Shown: in pieces, positions 1-10,299 of the stretch
How the letters are laid out: the number at the start of each line of letters is the position of its first letter
How positions within the stretch are numbered: position 1 is the stretch's first letter
Origin: Bifiguratus adelaidae
Lineage: Eukaryota > Mucoromycota > Endogonomycetes > Endogonales
Direction: 5' to 3'
DNA length: 62,949 nucleotides
NCBI GenBank assembly: GCA_002261195.1
Contig: MVBO01000086.1
Coordinates: 1-62,949 of the forward strand
The notes under the pieces: model-generated
What the model was told of the DNA's origin: nothing
What the model saw: only the letters and a program-made list of their open reading frames with translations
The model's database searches: none
Position numbers and translations under genes: made by a program

Positions 1-749
1 GAGGTCTAGGATATAGAGAAGAAGAAATTGATGGGCGGGCGGTAGTTTGGTGATGAGCGATTGAAAATGAGCAATCTTGTCTTCTAAACTTATGTCCAGG
101 TCTATGGTTCATGAGCAGACGGTTCGATCGAGCCAAAGCTACGTACCAATACCGTTCCGAAAGTCGTCATAGAGCTCAAAGGTGACTACCGGTATAGGCA
201 AGTAGTTTAAATATCGGCGAAGCACATTGGCAGCATCATGCACTGTGAACCCTGTCCAGTCGAAATTCGCACCGTAATGGGGTGGAGTATTGAATATGGT
301 CTGTAGTTGGGCTATTCGCTTTGCTGAACCCGACAATCGAAATATACCTTCAGTGTAGATGCCTGGCGAATGGGCCGTCAAATTGGGTGCCGCTGACATG
401 GCTTCAAACCCACCTTGATCTTTGAGAAACGATCCGCATTTGCCAACAATGATTGGCACAAAGCCATAACATTGTTGTCCAGTTGTATCGTCCACATAGC
501 TCACCGGTATCGAAGCAAGTTGAATGGATTCTGTCAAGGCGACCTCAAAGACTTGTCCACGTCATGAATACCCTATCCATCATGGCCAGCATAGGTAACC
601 TCACCTCGTGGCTCCGTCTTTCCAGCCTTATCTCCTTTCCCTCGCCCGCCATCCAACAATTTCCTCCACCAAGACTTGAACGGAGAATCCTTTGGTTTGT
701 CGCCATAGATCGTGGGCATACTCCTGGAAAATCCACCAGAAGTAGACAT
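1..749 (-). CDS. Sac7-type Rho GTPase-activating protein (3' end cut by window edge)
   Basis: Stimulates GTP hydrolysis by Rho GTPases, so it should limit actin and cell-wall signalling at the cortex. The ATG at 749 opens a short basic N-terminus, followed by introns at about 552-604 and 102-146. The RhoGAP fold is clear: GIFRLSGSAKRI holds the catalytic arginine finger, and DWTGFTVHDAANVLRRYL and LPPAHQFLLLYILDL are later helices. The linker VFEVALTESIQLAS with an inserted YGFVPIIV segment resembles the Sac7 group of fungal RhoGAPs rather than Bem2 or Rga types (inference from memory of the family). The domain runs off the left edge, so the C-terminus is unseen. The start is inferred; a further upstream exon cannot be excluded. 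Confidence 0.8.
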
Positions 750-1589
750 CGATGCTTCTGGGATAATTGTCAATAATAATCTAAGTCGAAAAGGCCTCGT
801 CGATGCTGATACAGAACGCAAGAACAAGATTAGGCCACCAGAGGTCTGAACAGTGTCTAATGATCGGCGAATGCCATGTAGAAGGAGAAATACACAAGCA
901 AAAGAATCCGTCAAGCACAGCAAAACAGCAAGACAAAAGTAGAGAAATCGCAAACCATGTATCTTACGACGATGGGATTCAAACGATTGTCAAACCTTCA
1001 CATTGGATGATTCTGGCTATGCATGAAATTCCAAAAAGTGCCAAAAAGATAGCAAATGGTGTAGAGGCAATCAAAAAAAGAGAAGAGCAAGGGCGCAAAG
1101 AAAGAGAGAGAGAGAGAGGAGAGAGAGGAGTTATATGGTGTGCACGGAATATAGGTACAAGTGCAAAAAGGGGGGATATGAAAGGGGGTTGACGGACAAT
1201 ACCCAGGAATTTGCATAAATAAGGCGCGCTTTTTCTCCATCCGGGTTTTGTGTGGTGTTCCTCGTGTCTGCCTTGAGTTTTGAAGATAAAGAGAGTCCAT
1301 AATTGTGATTGGATAACGTCATACTTGTTACGCAGTGAACATGTCTATCAGCCATTGAACGTATCCGCGTTCATACCAGCCGTCAAACCTGACAATGTCA
1401 TTTTAATCGGCACTCACACTCGAGTCTCATCATTCGCTCCATCAATGTCTCTCTCTCTCACATACTTGCTCACTCACTCCTTCCATCATTCATAATCCTA
1501 ACCACTCACTCACCCTCTCTTCTCTTCCGTCTCCTCTTCTCTCTTCAGTTCGCTCGTAAACAACTCAAATTCAATTTCTTTTTTGCAAC
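750..1589. other. gene-free stretch upstream of DBP5
   Basis: This 840-base divergent intergenic region has no convincing coding exon; the open frames in it lack codon bias and family features. It holds a GA tract at about 1098-1130 and long CT-rich runs from about 1445 to 1555 directly ahead of the DBP5 start. The CT-rich part probably forms the core promoter and 5' UTR of DBP5. Confidence 0.6.
1098..1130. repeat. GA-rich simple repeat
   Basis: A run of GA dinucleotides interrupted by a few extra G residues. It lies in the shared upstream region between the RhoGAP gene and DBP5. Confidence 0.8.
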
Positions 1590-3741
1590 ATGTCTGACAA
1601 GGACGAGGGTGAGTAGTAGTGACGATGATCTGCATACAAGGCATACGCAGAGACAGCATACAGCGTTGCCATCGCTGACCATGTCATGGATTGCGTGCAT
1701 TGCTGTACAATGTTAAGAAGGAATGTGACATCTCATGGACCATGTGTTGTTGTATTCCAGGTGCAAGGGAGAAGAAGCTAGACTGGGCAGAGGAGGTGGC
1801 TGCTGAAAAGGACAACACAAAGAATGGTATGTGGGATCGCAGAGTCTCGGTCTCGAGCGTCGACCTGTTGAATCGTTGTGATCGAGTCGATGCCGCGAGA
1901 AAAGCATCAAGGGCTAATTGGGATAGTAGACACGAAACAAGAAGTAAAGGCAGCCGAAACGCCCTCTGAGAATGAGAAGGACCGTGTCAAGGGCGACGCG
2001 TCACCATCCGTAAATACTTCACAATCCAAGGAGGCCGCCGACAAGAGTACTGACGGCCGCGGACAGGAGAGCAATACCCAGGGCAAGTTTTACGTTGATG
2101 CAGGCTCAGGAATGGCCGTTAAGCATGGATGACTTTCATAGGAGAGGCCAAATCAGATGAAGTAGACGAAGTCGCTGGTAAAGTTGAGAATTTGAAAACA
2201 GAAGAGTGTAAGTGCGTTCGTCGCGGGACGCAGACAGGACAGACTGACCATTGATCTCTAGCTTCCGAGCCACGACATGTCACCCTCATTGAAAACTCAA
2301 ACGAAGTGGAAGTCAAGTTGGCAGATCTGCAAGCCGATCCAAACTCTCCATTATACTCTGCAAAGACCTTTGAGGAACTTGGATTGTAAGCTTTTTAGAT
2401 TGCGTATGCTTGACGGAGCGTTCAGACTCATGACGATCACAATTGCAGGCCTGACGAGTTACTGAAAGGCCTTTACGCGATGAAATTCACCAAGCCCTCA
2501 AAAATCCAAGAACGCGCTCTACCTCTACTCCTTAGCGATCCGTGAGTACATCATCGACCTGGCGCTACTAGCTAATATGACTATAGCCCCAGAAACATGA
2601 TTGGCCAATCACAGTCTGGTACTGGCAAGACCGCAGCTTTTGCACTGACGATGCTTCATCGTATCGACACAAGTCTGGATGCGCCTCAAGCTATATGTCT
2701 TGCTCCCGCGCGTGAATTGGCAGATCAAATTGTCAAGGTCGTTTCAGAGATGGGAAAATTTACAAAAGTCACCATTCAAGCCATTGTGAAAGATTCCGTG
2801 GCAAAGGGCGCCAAGGTGAATGCGCAACTGATTGTGGGCACTCCGGGCTCTATCATGGATCTCATTCAGCGAAAAAAACTAAACACCCGCCATGTCAAGA
2901 TTCTGGTCCTCGACGAAGCAGACAATATGATTGACGCACAGGGCATGGGAGACCAAAGTGTGCGCATTAAAGGGTAAATCATCGGAGGCATTGTTCCGTT
3001 CTCGTGCTCACAGAATTCGTCAGCTTGGTACCCCGTAGTGCACAGCTCGTTCTCTTCTCTGCGACGTACGCTCCCAAAGTTCGAACCTATGCCGAACGTT
3101 TCGCCCCTAACGCCAACGAGATCAAGTTGAAGCAGGAAGAACTATCGGTTGATGCCATCAAACAGTTTTATATGGATTGTCATAGTGAACGACAAAAGTT
3201 TGACACTCTCGTCAGCTTATATAGCTTGCTCACTATTGGTCAGAGTATCATCTTTGTAAGAGTAAGTTCATCTGCTTATCCCTCATTTCTTTGTACTCAT
3301 ACCTCTTAGAAAAGGGACACGGCCGACATGATTCACCGCCGAATGGTCCAGGAAGGACACAAAGTTGTCTCTCTACACGGCAACATGGACCCTGCACAAA
3401 GAGACTCCGTTATGGATGATTTCCGGGAAGGTCGATGCAAGGTGCTTGTCACCACCAATGTCTTGGCTCGCGGTATCGACATTCTACAAGTCAACTGCGT
3501 CATCAACTACGACATCCCCTTGGATCGCAACAGCAACAACCCAGATTTTGAAACCTACTTGCACCGAATCGGTAGAACAGGACGGTTTGGACGCAAGGGT
3601 ATTTCAATCAACTTTGTTCACGATGATCGATCCTATGAACAAATGATGGAGATCCAAAACTACTTTGGCAAAGAGATTGTCAAGGTACCAACAGATGATG
3701 TGGAATTGATGGAGAAGACATTGAAGAAGTATCTAAAGTAG
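1590..3741 (+). CDS. DBP5: ATP-dependent RNA helicase Dbp5 (DEAD-box mRNA export factor)
   Basis: DEAD-box ATPase that remodels mRNPs at the cytoplasmic face of the nuclear pore, with Gle1 and the nucleoporin Nup159. Nine exons (1590-1608, 1761-1826, 1927-2082, 2142-2207, 2262-2385, 2449-2541, 2587-2973, 3024-3261, 3310-3741) keep frame and give 526 residues, close to the usual size. Visible motifs: the Dbp5-type Q-motif region [17 protein letters not shown], Walker [19 protein letters not shown] in LDEADNM, SAT in LFSATY, and [10 protein letters not shown]. The third intron (2083-2141) begins with GC instead of GT; it is the only choice I found that keeps the reading frame. The start ATG is followed at once by a 19-nt first exon. 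The acidic N-terminal 100 residues are poorly conserved, as usual for the family. Confidence 0.95.
2083..2141 (+). other. GC-AG intron in DBP5
   Basis: Donor AGG|GCAAGT and acceptor CATAG. The phase-1 frame before and after matches only with this donor; GT donors nearby give stops downstream. Confidence 0.7.
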
Positions 3742-4001
3742 AGAGAATATATAGCGTTTATCTATGCCTAGTCCATCCATAGCCAGTGTCGTCTATCAAC
3801 GTGCGTCTCTTTGACGCGTTCCAAATTGGCTCCTTTGACTGCGCAACACTGGCTCTCTTCTTGGCTTTACGGTCGCAAGTGTTGATGGACAAGTTTGTAG
3901 TTCGTATGGGTAGGTTGGCAATCTTTGACTGTAACGAACCTTGCTAACGCTCACATTAGGCAACGGCAGTGCCCATTCGCCCGGAAAACGCACCAGGGAC
4001 A

Positions 4002-5741
4002 ATGGTGTCGCTGTTGAGCAAGTGAGCGTTAAAAAGTCAGGCAAGTGAGGTGTGCCACTGTTGCTCGCAGACTGGCTGACCCCAGACTAGCTCATGTACA
4101 CATTGAGTCGTCGGGGGTGAATACTGCGTCGGCAACCACCACAACGACCGCGAGTCTCTTTTTGCAACCTAACAAGTTTAGCATTGATTGGACGCTGCAG
4201 GACGGTCTCTTGAAGGGTGTCGCTCTCGATCCACCAGGGCGAACAAAAGTAGCGGCCTTTGACTTTGTAAGTCGACCATTTTCCTCAAAGAGAGATGCGT
4301 TGTAACGCGTCCTAGGATGGCACATTGGTCACGACAAAATCGGGGAATGTGCATGCCAAGGACTCAGAAGATTGGAAATGGTGGCATTCCAGCATACCAA
4401 AAAAACTACGGCAACTTTACGATGAGGGGTAGGTGCATGCGTCCATTGACGGTGTATCATTCATCGTTATGATGTGCAGACACAAAATCGTGGTCTTTAC
4501 CAATCAAGCCGGCTTAAAGACGCCTCAACGCATCGCCTCCTTTAAATCCAAATTACAGAGTTGCTTATCCCAGGTACGCCATGTTCGAGTCAGTCTATGC
4601 GCTTCTCATGCCCTTGCAGATCAATATACCCATCCAAATCTTTGCTTGCGTCGATTATAGTCAATTCCGGAAGCCCATCACTGGGTTTTGGCAGAAATTG
4701 GTACGAGATGAGAATCAGGGTGTTGCCATTGGTACGTCGTGATCACAAAGTGAAGGCCAGAGAGGTTGAGTACTCACTCATTCTAGATGTGAAAGCAAGC
4801 CTGTTTGTGGGTGATGCCGCCGGACGACCGGCCGGATGGAAGAAGGGTGCCCGAAAAGACTTCTCGTGTACAGATCGGTAAGAGCATCTTGCTGTCAGGG
4901 TACGTCGGGGCTCACATCATTTAGGAAATTTGCACAAAATGTCGGCTTGTCCTTCCTTACTCCAGAAGAATACTTTTTGGGCGAAGCACCCGCACCTTTT
5001 TCATGGGGTGACTTTGACCCAAAAAGTCAAAATCTAAACGGTACGTTCCGTGCCTCGGGTTCTCGTCTCATCCTCATTGGTAGTTCCTCTCTTTACACCC
5101 ACCTCAATTCCTCTTTTACCCAATCCCCGACGACAAGAATTGATATTGTTCGTTGGATATCCGGCTAGCGGCAAGTCTACATTTGCTAAACGGTATTTAC
5201 TTGACGCGGGATATGCCTACGTGAATCAAGTAAGCCGCGCGTCGTCGCCTAGATGACCGTCTCATCGGGTACATAGGACACGCTCAAGACGCGCGTTAAT
5301 TGTCTGGCCGCTTGTGAAAAGGCTATGTCGGAGGGCTCAAGCTGCGTTATTGGTAAGAGAGAGCGCGCTCAACGTACTAGCGCTAGCTAATCATGCCCAA
5401 TGCCATCCACAGACAACACCAACCCTGATCCAGCGTCTCGAGGTGCCTTTTTAGCCATTGCAAAATCAAAGAGCGTACCGACGCGATGCTTTTGGTTCCA
5501 AGCCAGCGAAGGTCTAGCTAGACACAACAACTATTACCGTGCTTATTCAGGCTTACCTTACGCACTCGCTCACCCGACCACCCAATCCAATGTCTTTATT
5601 CCCGAAGTGGCGTACCGAGGGTTCACTTCTCGATTCGTCAAACCAGAATTACGCGAAGGATTCGAGGATATCAAGCGAATAGGATTCATTTGGGAGGGCA
5701 CAGAGCTAGAACGACAACAATGGAAGTTATGGTGGTGCTGA
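4002..5741 (+). CDS. PNKP: bifunctional polynucleotide 3'-phosphatase/5'-kinase
   Basis: Repairs DNA strand-break ends by removing 3' phosphates and adding 5' phosphates before ligation; acts in the nucleus in single- and double-strand break repair. The HAD phosphatase half carries the nucleophile motif DFDGTLV, rebuilt exactly across the intron at 4267-4315, then WKWWHSSIPKKLRQLYDEG and VVFTNQAGLKT. The kinase half has Walker A GYPASGKST and DNTNPDPASR. The end, GFEDIKRIGFIWE, matches vertebrate PNKP. No FHA domain is present, as expected for fungal Pnk1. About nine small introns. The start ATG at 4002 sits in a 20-nt first exon. An ACGCGT (MCB-like) site lies at about 3814, upstream, as in many S-phase and repair genes. 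Confidence 0.93.
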
Positions 5742-5753
5742 AAAATTTACATG

Positions 5754-6959
5754 TCATGACTGCTGCAACATAATCTGTCCGCCTTGTCCTACCCATTCCT
5801 TTTCTTCTTGCTTTGGTTCCGGTTCACGCGACGTATGATTACCACCCCAACGTCGTTCGTGACGTCCATTCCAAGTGACGCCAGTAACGAGAAAATGATA
5901 CCGCTCACACCAAACATCCGCAAAGGCCCATTGTCGCTTATCTGAAATATCTCCTCCCAGATAACGCGCGCTGCTCATCAGGATAGAGAGACAGTCGGTA
6001 AGATCATATGAATCTTGGTGCACAATCAGCTTGTCGCGAGATCCCGCCGTAGGAATCAAATTGATACGCGGATCATGAGGCACCAGTTGCTGAAGAGCGG
6101 TAGGCGGAGCAATGACGGTATTGAACTGCTTGCACAGGAAGAGAATCCGGCCACGCAATTCTTCGTATTGTTCGTAGATGGGTTGGGGAAGATGCGCAGG
6201 ACCGGGTGTTTCAAGGACAAGGTTTGGATTGGTGAATAAAGCTGGATTTGTGGTTATGGATCGCTGGACACCAGGTGTACCAGCCGATCCTGCGACATTA
6301 TTGAGAGGTGATTTGGGAGCCCCCGGAGTCAAGAAGAGCATATCGGGGGATGGTGATGCCTGTTGCATGGCCTGATTGGTCAAAAGTGGTGGTGGTGGTA
6401 GCGGCGCCATGTTGTCAAATAGTGTACTATCGAGACCTGTGAGATCCGGATAAGCCAAGTTGTCAAACAAAGGCAAACTCATGTCATCGGTAGCCGGAAT
6501 ATTGATGGACATGGATTCGACTCCACTCGCCAAACCTGGCACGTTTGCATAGTTCGTCTGAAATTGTGATAGATCAAAAGTCTTGTTGGTCTGATTGGCC
6601 TCGTTGAGCGCCTTTTCTCGTGCCTCCCGTCGTCGTTGCGCCTCCTGCCCCAAGAGTCCCTTGAGTATCCTAATCTCTTTACTCAAATCCTCCACACGCA
6701 GTGTTAATTCTCTATTCTCCTCCCTTAACCGCATATTCTCTCCCTTATATCCACCAACATCTTGCTCCAACTGCTTCATGTGCTCGATTCTCCTCTTTCG
6801 AAACGCCTTTTGAGCCGCTCTGTTCTGCGCCTTTCTCAACGCTGGATTAGGCGGTTGAGGCTTTCGTCCTGGTTTTCCCTTGCGAGGCTGTTCTTCCACA
6901 TCGTCTGATGAGGGCGTAGGTGAGGCCAAGTTGAGATCAGGCAGCATAGCGTAGGACAT
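5754..6959 (-). CDS. Yap/AP-1-type bZIP transcription factor
   Basis: Single-exon gene of 401 residues. The basic region (about residues 42-65) contains NRAAQKAFRKRR, the NxxAQxxFR signature of fungal Yap (Pap1-type) factors that bind TTACGTAA- or TTAGTMA-like sites. A leucine zipper follows to about residue 108 (LEQDVGGYKGENMRLREENR and on). The middle is proline- and leucine-rich, and the C-terminal part (IYEQYEELRGRILFLCKQF, then DPRINLIPTAGSRDKLI) resembles a conserved domain at the C-terminus of fungal bZIP proteins. I see no Yap1-type paired cysteine-rich domains, so peroxide sensing by disulfide is not supported. It converges with PNKP: the two stop codons are 12 bp apart, so their 3' ends must overlap. 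Confidence 0.88.
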   Translation of the reverse strand: MSYAMLPDLNLASPTPSSDDVEEQPRKGKPGRKPQPPNPALRKAQNRAAQKAFRKRRIEHMKQLEQDVGGYKGENMRLREENRELTLRVEDLSKEIRILKGLLGQEAQRRREAREKALNEANQTNKTFDLSQFQTNYANVPGLASGVESMSINIPATDDMSLPLFDNLAYPDLTGLDSTLFDNMAPLPPPPLLTNQAMQQASPSPDMLFLTPGAPKSPLNNVAGSAGTPGVQRSITTNPALFTNPNLVLETPGPAHLPQPIYEQYEELRGRILFLCKQFNTVIAPPTALQQLVPHDPRINLIPTAGSRDKLIVHQDSYDLTDCLSILMSSARYLGGDISDKRQWAFADVWCERYHFLVTGVTWNGRHERRWGGNHTSREPEPKQEEKEWVGQGGQIMLQQS

Positions 6960-7649
6960 CTGCCATCGTACGTTCGCTTTGTCAGCCTTGCCTGAAGCTT
7001 TTTTTCACGTGATCAAATAAGGGTTAGGGTTGGGTTGGGATGCGCAAATTCGGAACTTGCCAAATTTGGCATTCACGTGAAGTGTGGCTATTCCTATAGG
7101 ATAAAAGAATCGTTTTGGATCACTAGCTTTGGAGCAAGGGACGGAACATGCGGGAATCCGTAGAGAGGAGAAACGATTAAGCGCTAGTGTGTGTAAACTA
7201 AAGATTCCTATAGGTACATATTGGTTTCCTGGTATGGACGTATAATCTGTCGATCCAACGGATGGCAAATGCACGACGGGGTTAAACATGCCAGAATCAA
7301 ACCGAACGCCGAGCTTGTCCACGTGGGAATAGAATAATTTAGAGCAAACAAGCGTGCGCATAGTAGGCATGGATCTGCAGATCAACAAGGGAAATGGCTG
7401 TCCAGGCCTGCGCCCATTTACCACGTACGTAAAGGTTTCAGGCTTGGCGTTACGGCGTGCAGGGGGCAACGGTCGGCGAACAGAGCGCAAAAGGCGTGTT
7501 CACCACCGTGTTTGACGTCATGGGATAGATTAGAGACAACCATAGCTTTGGATACTCATTCGTTTTTGGGTATTTCCCGGCCGGGTAATCAATGCAACCG
7601 AAAAGGGAACACTATATCAAGAGGCCGATAATTCCGCGCCCTTTGCTCA
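6960..7649. promoter_or_regulatory. divergent promoter between two bZIP genes
   Basis: Gene-free 690-bp region between two head-to-head bZIP genes. It contains palindromic sites: TCACGTGA at 7005-7012 and 7073-7080, CCACGTGG at 7319-7326 and TGACGTCA at 7513-7520. These are typical bHLH or bZIP targets. There is also a telomere-like G-rich run at 7021-7039. A 161-codon open frame on the minus strand inside it (7005-7490) has no protein-like features. Confidence 0.6.
7021..7039 (+). promoter_or_regulatory. telomere-box / G-quadruplex motif
   Basis: GGGTTAGGGTTGGGTTGGG: four GGG runs separated by 2-3 nt. It meets the standard G-quadruplex pattern and contains a TTAGGG telomere repeat. It lies about 60 bp upstream of the minus-strand bZIP start. 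Confidence 0.7.
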
Positions 7650-8012
7650 ATGCAGGGAGACATTGAATCAAGAAAGGCACAAAACAGAGAGGCGCAACGC
7701 GCTTTTCGCCAGCGTCGTCTTCAACATATGAAAACGCTCGAACGTGACAATGTGGAATTGACCAAGAATCTGGAACAAGTGCGGGCTGAGTATGCTCGGG
7801 TGGTCCACCAATTGGAGAAGACGCAGTTTGAGTTGGAGACGGTCAAGGCGATGGTGGGAGTCATGCAACACGGTGGACTCGGGCAGTTACGACAAATGCA
7901 TGTGCCGATGGTGACGCCGCCTACATCTGAATTCAGCGTGGATACGGCCATTTTCATACCGCAGACCAAGGAACATTGGATGGAGGAGGATCTTACTTCA
8001 TTGGTTGTGTGA
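7650..8012 (+). CDS. minimal Yap-type bZIP protein
   Basis: Single exon, 120 residues. The basic region starts almost at the N-terminus: NREAQRAFRQRRLQHMKTL carries the Yap NxxAQxxFR signature. A zipper/coiled coil runs to about residue 70 (LERDNVELTKNLEQVRAEYA and on). The last 40 residues have no recognisable activation domain. It is divergent from the 401-residue bZIP gene, and the basic regions share RRxxHMKxLE-type spacing, so they could be old duplicates (inference). A bZIP with little outside the dimerisation region may act as a dimer partner or competitor. A TGTATATA motif lies 23 nt after the stop. The start is the first ATG in frame. Confidence 0.8.
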   Translation: MQGDIESRKAQNREAQRAFRQRRLQHMKTLERDNVELTKNLEQVRAEYARVVHQLEKTQFELETVKAMVGVMQHGGLGQLRQMHVPMVTPPTSEFSVDTAIFIPQTKEHWMEEDLTSLVV

Positions 8013-8535
8013 GGTGTAAAGGATATGGTGTACAGTGTATATAGAAGGTTATAATCGTCCGGTATTGTTCCGTGATGGACTTGAATCGTATCTTGTTTCG
8101 TAAAATTATAGGTAAATCCACAGCTCTGGATCGCTCAGCGTCATCCTAGGTACATTTTGGTCAACGCGGACGATAGGCAACGTGATTAAGGGCAGAAGAA
8201 GGTCTTGATCGAATCTGTGGAACCTGTGCAATGTTCACGCGGTGAAGCGAATCAATCGCTGCTTGAAGGCCGTCCAGTCTTCTGTAACCCTGGTAGCCGG
8301 TGGTTTTTGAAAGCCGAAGTAGGGTACAAGATTAGACAAAGCGAAAGGGACCTCATCGTCTCCACCTCTATAAAGCCTTGTGAGGAGCCATGGTGATGAG
8401 ATATAGGAAAAGGAATGGCATGAAAACAGTGGGCATTAAGCAAGAGTACGTATGGTACATGGCATCTATCCAAAAAATTTGGACCCTCTATGACCCTATC
8501 TCATGTGTGATCCAGGCATGCGATACAGAGAAACC
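8013..8535. other. gene-free convergent interval
   Basis: 3' region between bZIP (+) and the acidic protein gene (-). Several short open frames overlap each other here, but none has family features. The only element I can point to is the TGTATATA at 8036-8043. Confidence 0.5.
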
Positions 8536-10020
8536 TCATTCATCCCGCGACTGTGCATCATCGCCAGAGTCGTCGTTCATGGAATCACCGTCCGATGCAC
8601 CAGGAGCGAATTCTTCGTCCTCTTCGTCGTCGTCATCAAGCTGGCTCAACAGGACCGCCAAGTTAGATTTGTTGGGTGTTAACGGAACAGGAACGGGCTT
8701 TGGTTTGGGCATGGAATCAAGGGACGATGTAGCGGGTAGCATCACCCGTGCCCGTGGAGGCCCAAGCACAGATACTGTTACCGGTTCCGTATGAATGGCG
8801 GTTACGGTGGTCGTCTCTTCCTCAACCACGGTATCGGTCGGCATCATATCATCCGATTCGATCTGAGGTGACGCAGCGTTCGATGTCGTGGCAGACCTCG
8901 TCAATACATTGTTTGCCTGCATTTCCGTCTCTGCTTCGGAATCCAAGGTCGGTGGTGGTGCATAGTCCACCGTAACATTGGCAAACTGTCGCAATTCGTC
9001 GTAATCCTCCAATGACTCCTTTACATGACGCGCAGCATGATGGTATTCTGACTCCATCAGCTGCTGTAGTCGGTCATGCTCGAACGCTTCAACAAGATGT
9101 AGCCATTTTGGCAATTGTTCGGGCGCTGCTTCGGTGATCTGACCATTTTCCCAGCGTAACGTATAAAGAAAGCGACCGTCCTTGTCTGGTCGACGATCGG
9201 TAATAGCAATAACGGTGCCTTGTGAGGGTTCGAATATGTCGGTTTTGGCTTTTTTGGGCAGTCGTCCAGATATCCCGAGTGATTCTAATCGCGTCATGGG
9301 TCGCGAATAATACTCGTCCATGTATTCATCATACGGCCCATCCAACAAGTTCACGTGTGCTCGTTTCCTTCTATCAATCACTGGAGACTTGATGTAGTCG
9401 ATGATCAACGTCGGCGGTTCAAAAGGATGTCCATGTAAGGGCGCATATTCGGCGAGCATCTTGGCGGTCGGTTTGAACGTTTTACTTGGATAATTGGTTT
9501 GTGCGGGTAATGGAGTGGAAGAGGAGGTTGCTATTTCAAAGACGGGGGATGGTGAACGAGGTATCTCGGGTTCACGCACAGAAGATACATCAGTATCGCT
9601 ATGTGCTGGTGACGAGGGCAAATCTACAAAGGGTTGCGGTGATTCGGGAACGTGCGTTATCGACTTATCCAGGGCTTCTGTCATATCTAGAGCGGACCGT
9701 GGAATGTCTTCTTCCACGCGATCTAGCATGTCCATAGGCTCATTGTCTGCACCATGGACATTACCTGGCACATGGTCTTTGCCGTTCAAGGCTACGTTGG
9801 CGGCAGTCTGATCGCCTTCCGTTGACATCGTCTCGTTTGTATCTGACGCAACCTTGACCACCTTGTCGTAATCCATAAACACAGCAGCAGGAGCAACAGA
9901 CGTGTCCCCTTTCGTCTCTACATTGTCGTCGTCATGTGCTTCCTTTGCTGGAGTAGGCGATGTGCGAAAGTTGGAAGGAATGTCGGTTGCCTCTGCAGTG
10001 CCAGTGAGGAAGCTGAACAT
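8536..10020 (-). CDS. acidic, disordered nuclear protein with a chromo/Tudor-like segment (unrecognised)
   Basis: Single-exon frame with 494 codons from the ATG at 10020; an upstream extension would need a non-ATG start. I do not recognise the family. The N-terminal 170 residues and the C-terminal 120 are acidic, Ser/Thr/Pro-rich and probably disordered, ending in an Asp/Glu run. A folded-looking middle (about residues 180-345) includes LHGHPFEPPTLIIDYIKSP, a basic stretch GRLPKKAKTD and a segment GTVIAITDRRPDKDGRFLYT followed by LRWENG and PKWLHLVEAFE. That last part looks like a small beta-barrel plus helix, as in chromo-like domains (weak inference). A nuclear role is plausible from composition only. 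Confidence 0.7.
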   Translation of the reverse strand: MFSFLTGTAEATDIPSNFRTSPTPAKEAHDDDNVETKGDTSVAPAAVFMDYDKVVKVASDTNETMSTEGDQTAANVALNGKDHVPGNVHGADNEPMDMLDRVEEDIPRSALDMTEALDKSITHVPESPQPFVDLPSSPAHSDTDVSSVREPEIPRSPSPVFEIATSSSTPLPAQTNYPSKTFKPTAKMLAEYAPLHGHPFEPPTLIIDYIKSPVIDRRKRAHVNLLDGPYDEYMDEYYSRPMTRLESLGISGRLPKKAKTDIFEPSQGTVIAITDRRPDKDGRFLYTLRWENGQITEAAPEQLPKWLHLVEAFEHDRLQQLMESEYHHAARHVKESLEDYDELRQFANVTVDYAPPPTLDSEAETEMQANNVLTRSATTSNAASPQIESDDMMPTDTVVEEETTTVTAIHTEPVTVSVLGPPRARVMLPATSSLDSMPKPKPVPVPLTPNKSNLAVLLSQLDDDDEEDEEFAPGASDGDSMNDDSGDDAQSRDE

Positions 10021-10299
10021 GACGTGACAACGCAACACTCAGTCTCTTCTGCACGGGCCAGGCACTAAGGCGAAGCACGTGACTTTAACTTCTGGAATGG
10101 TTGGAGCAGAGACAATGGATGCTTGTCTTTGGAGGGATATACTGGCCATTGGGTAACGGTATTGACATGGAGAGCACAGGACTGCAGCACAAAACTTGGC
10201 GAAAAGCCAATTAGGAACCATGGACACCTTCTTTCCATGACAAGACATTTGTTTCTTCAGTGATGGTCGTGACGCAATTCTTTGGGCTTATCCCATTGT

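Noticed and set aside
121-140. GGTTCGATCG resembling a tRNA B box
   Set aside because: It lies in the RhoGAP intron, with no A box or cloverleaf around it.
803-1192. 129-codon open frame upstream of DBP5
   Set aside because: Lysine/glutamate-rich translation comes from a GA-repeat tract; no splice or start context.
7005-7490. 161-codon open frame on minus strand between the bZIP genes
   Set aside because: No family features, no codon bias, and it spans multiple regulatory palindromes and the G-rich run; best explained as chance.
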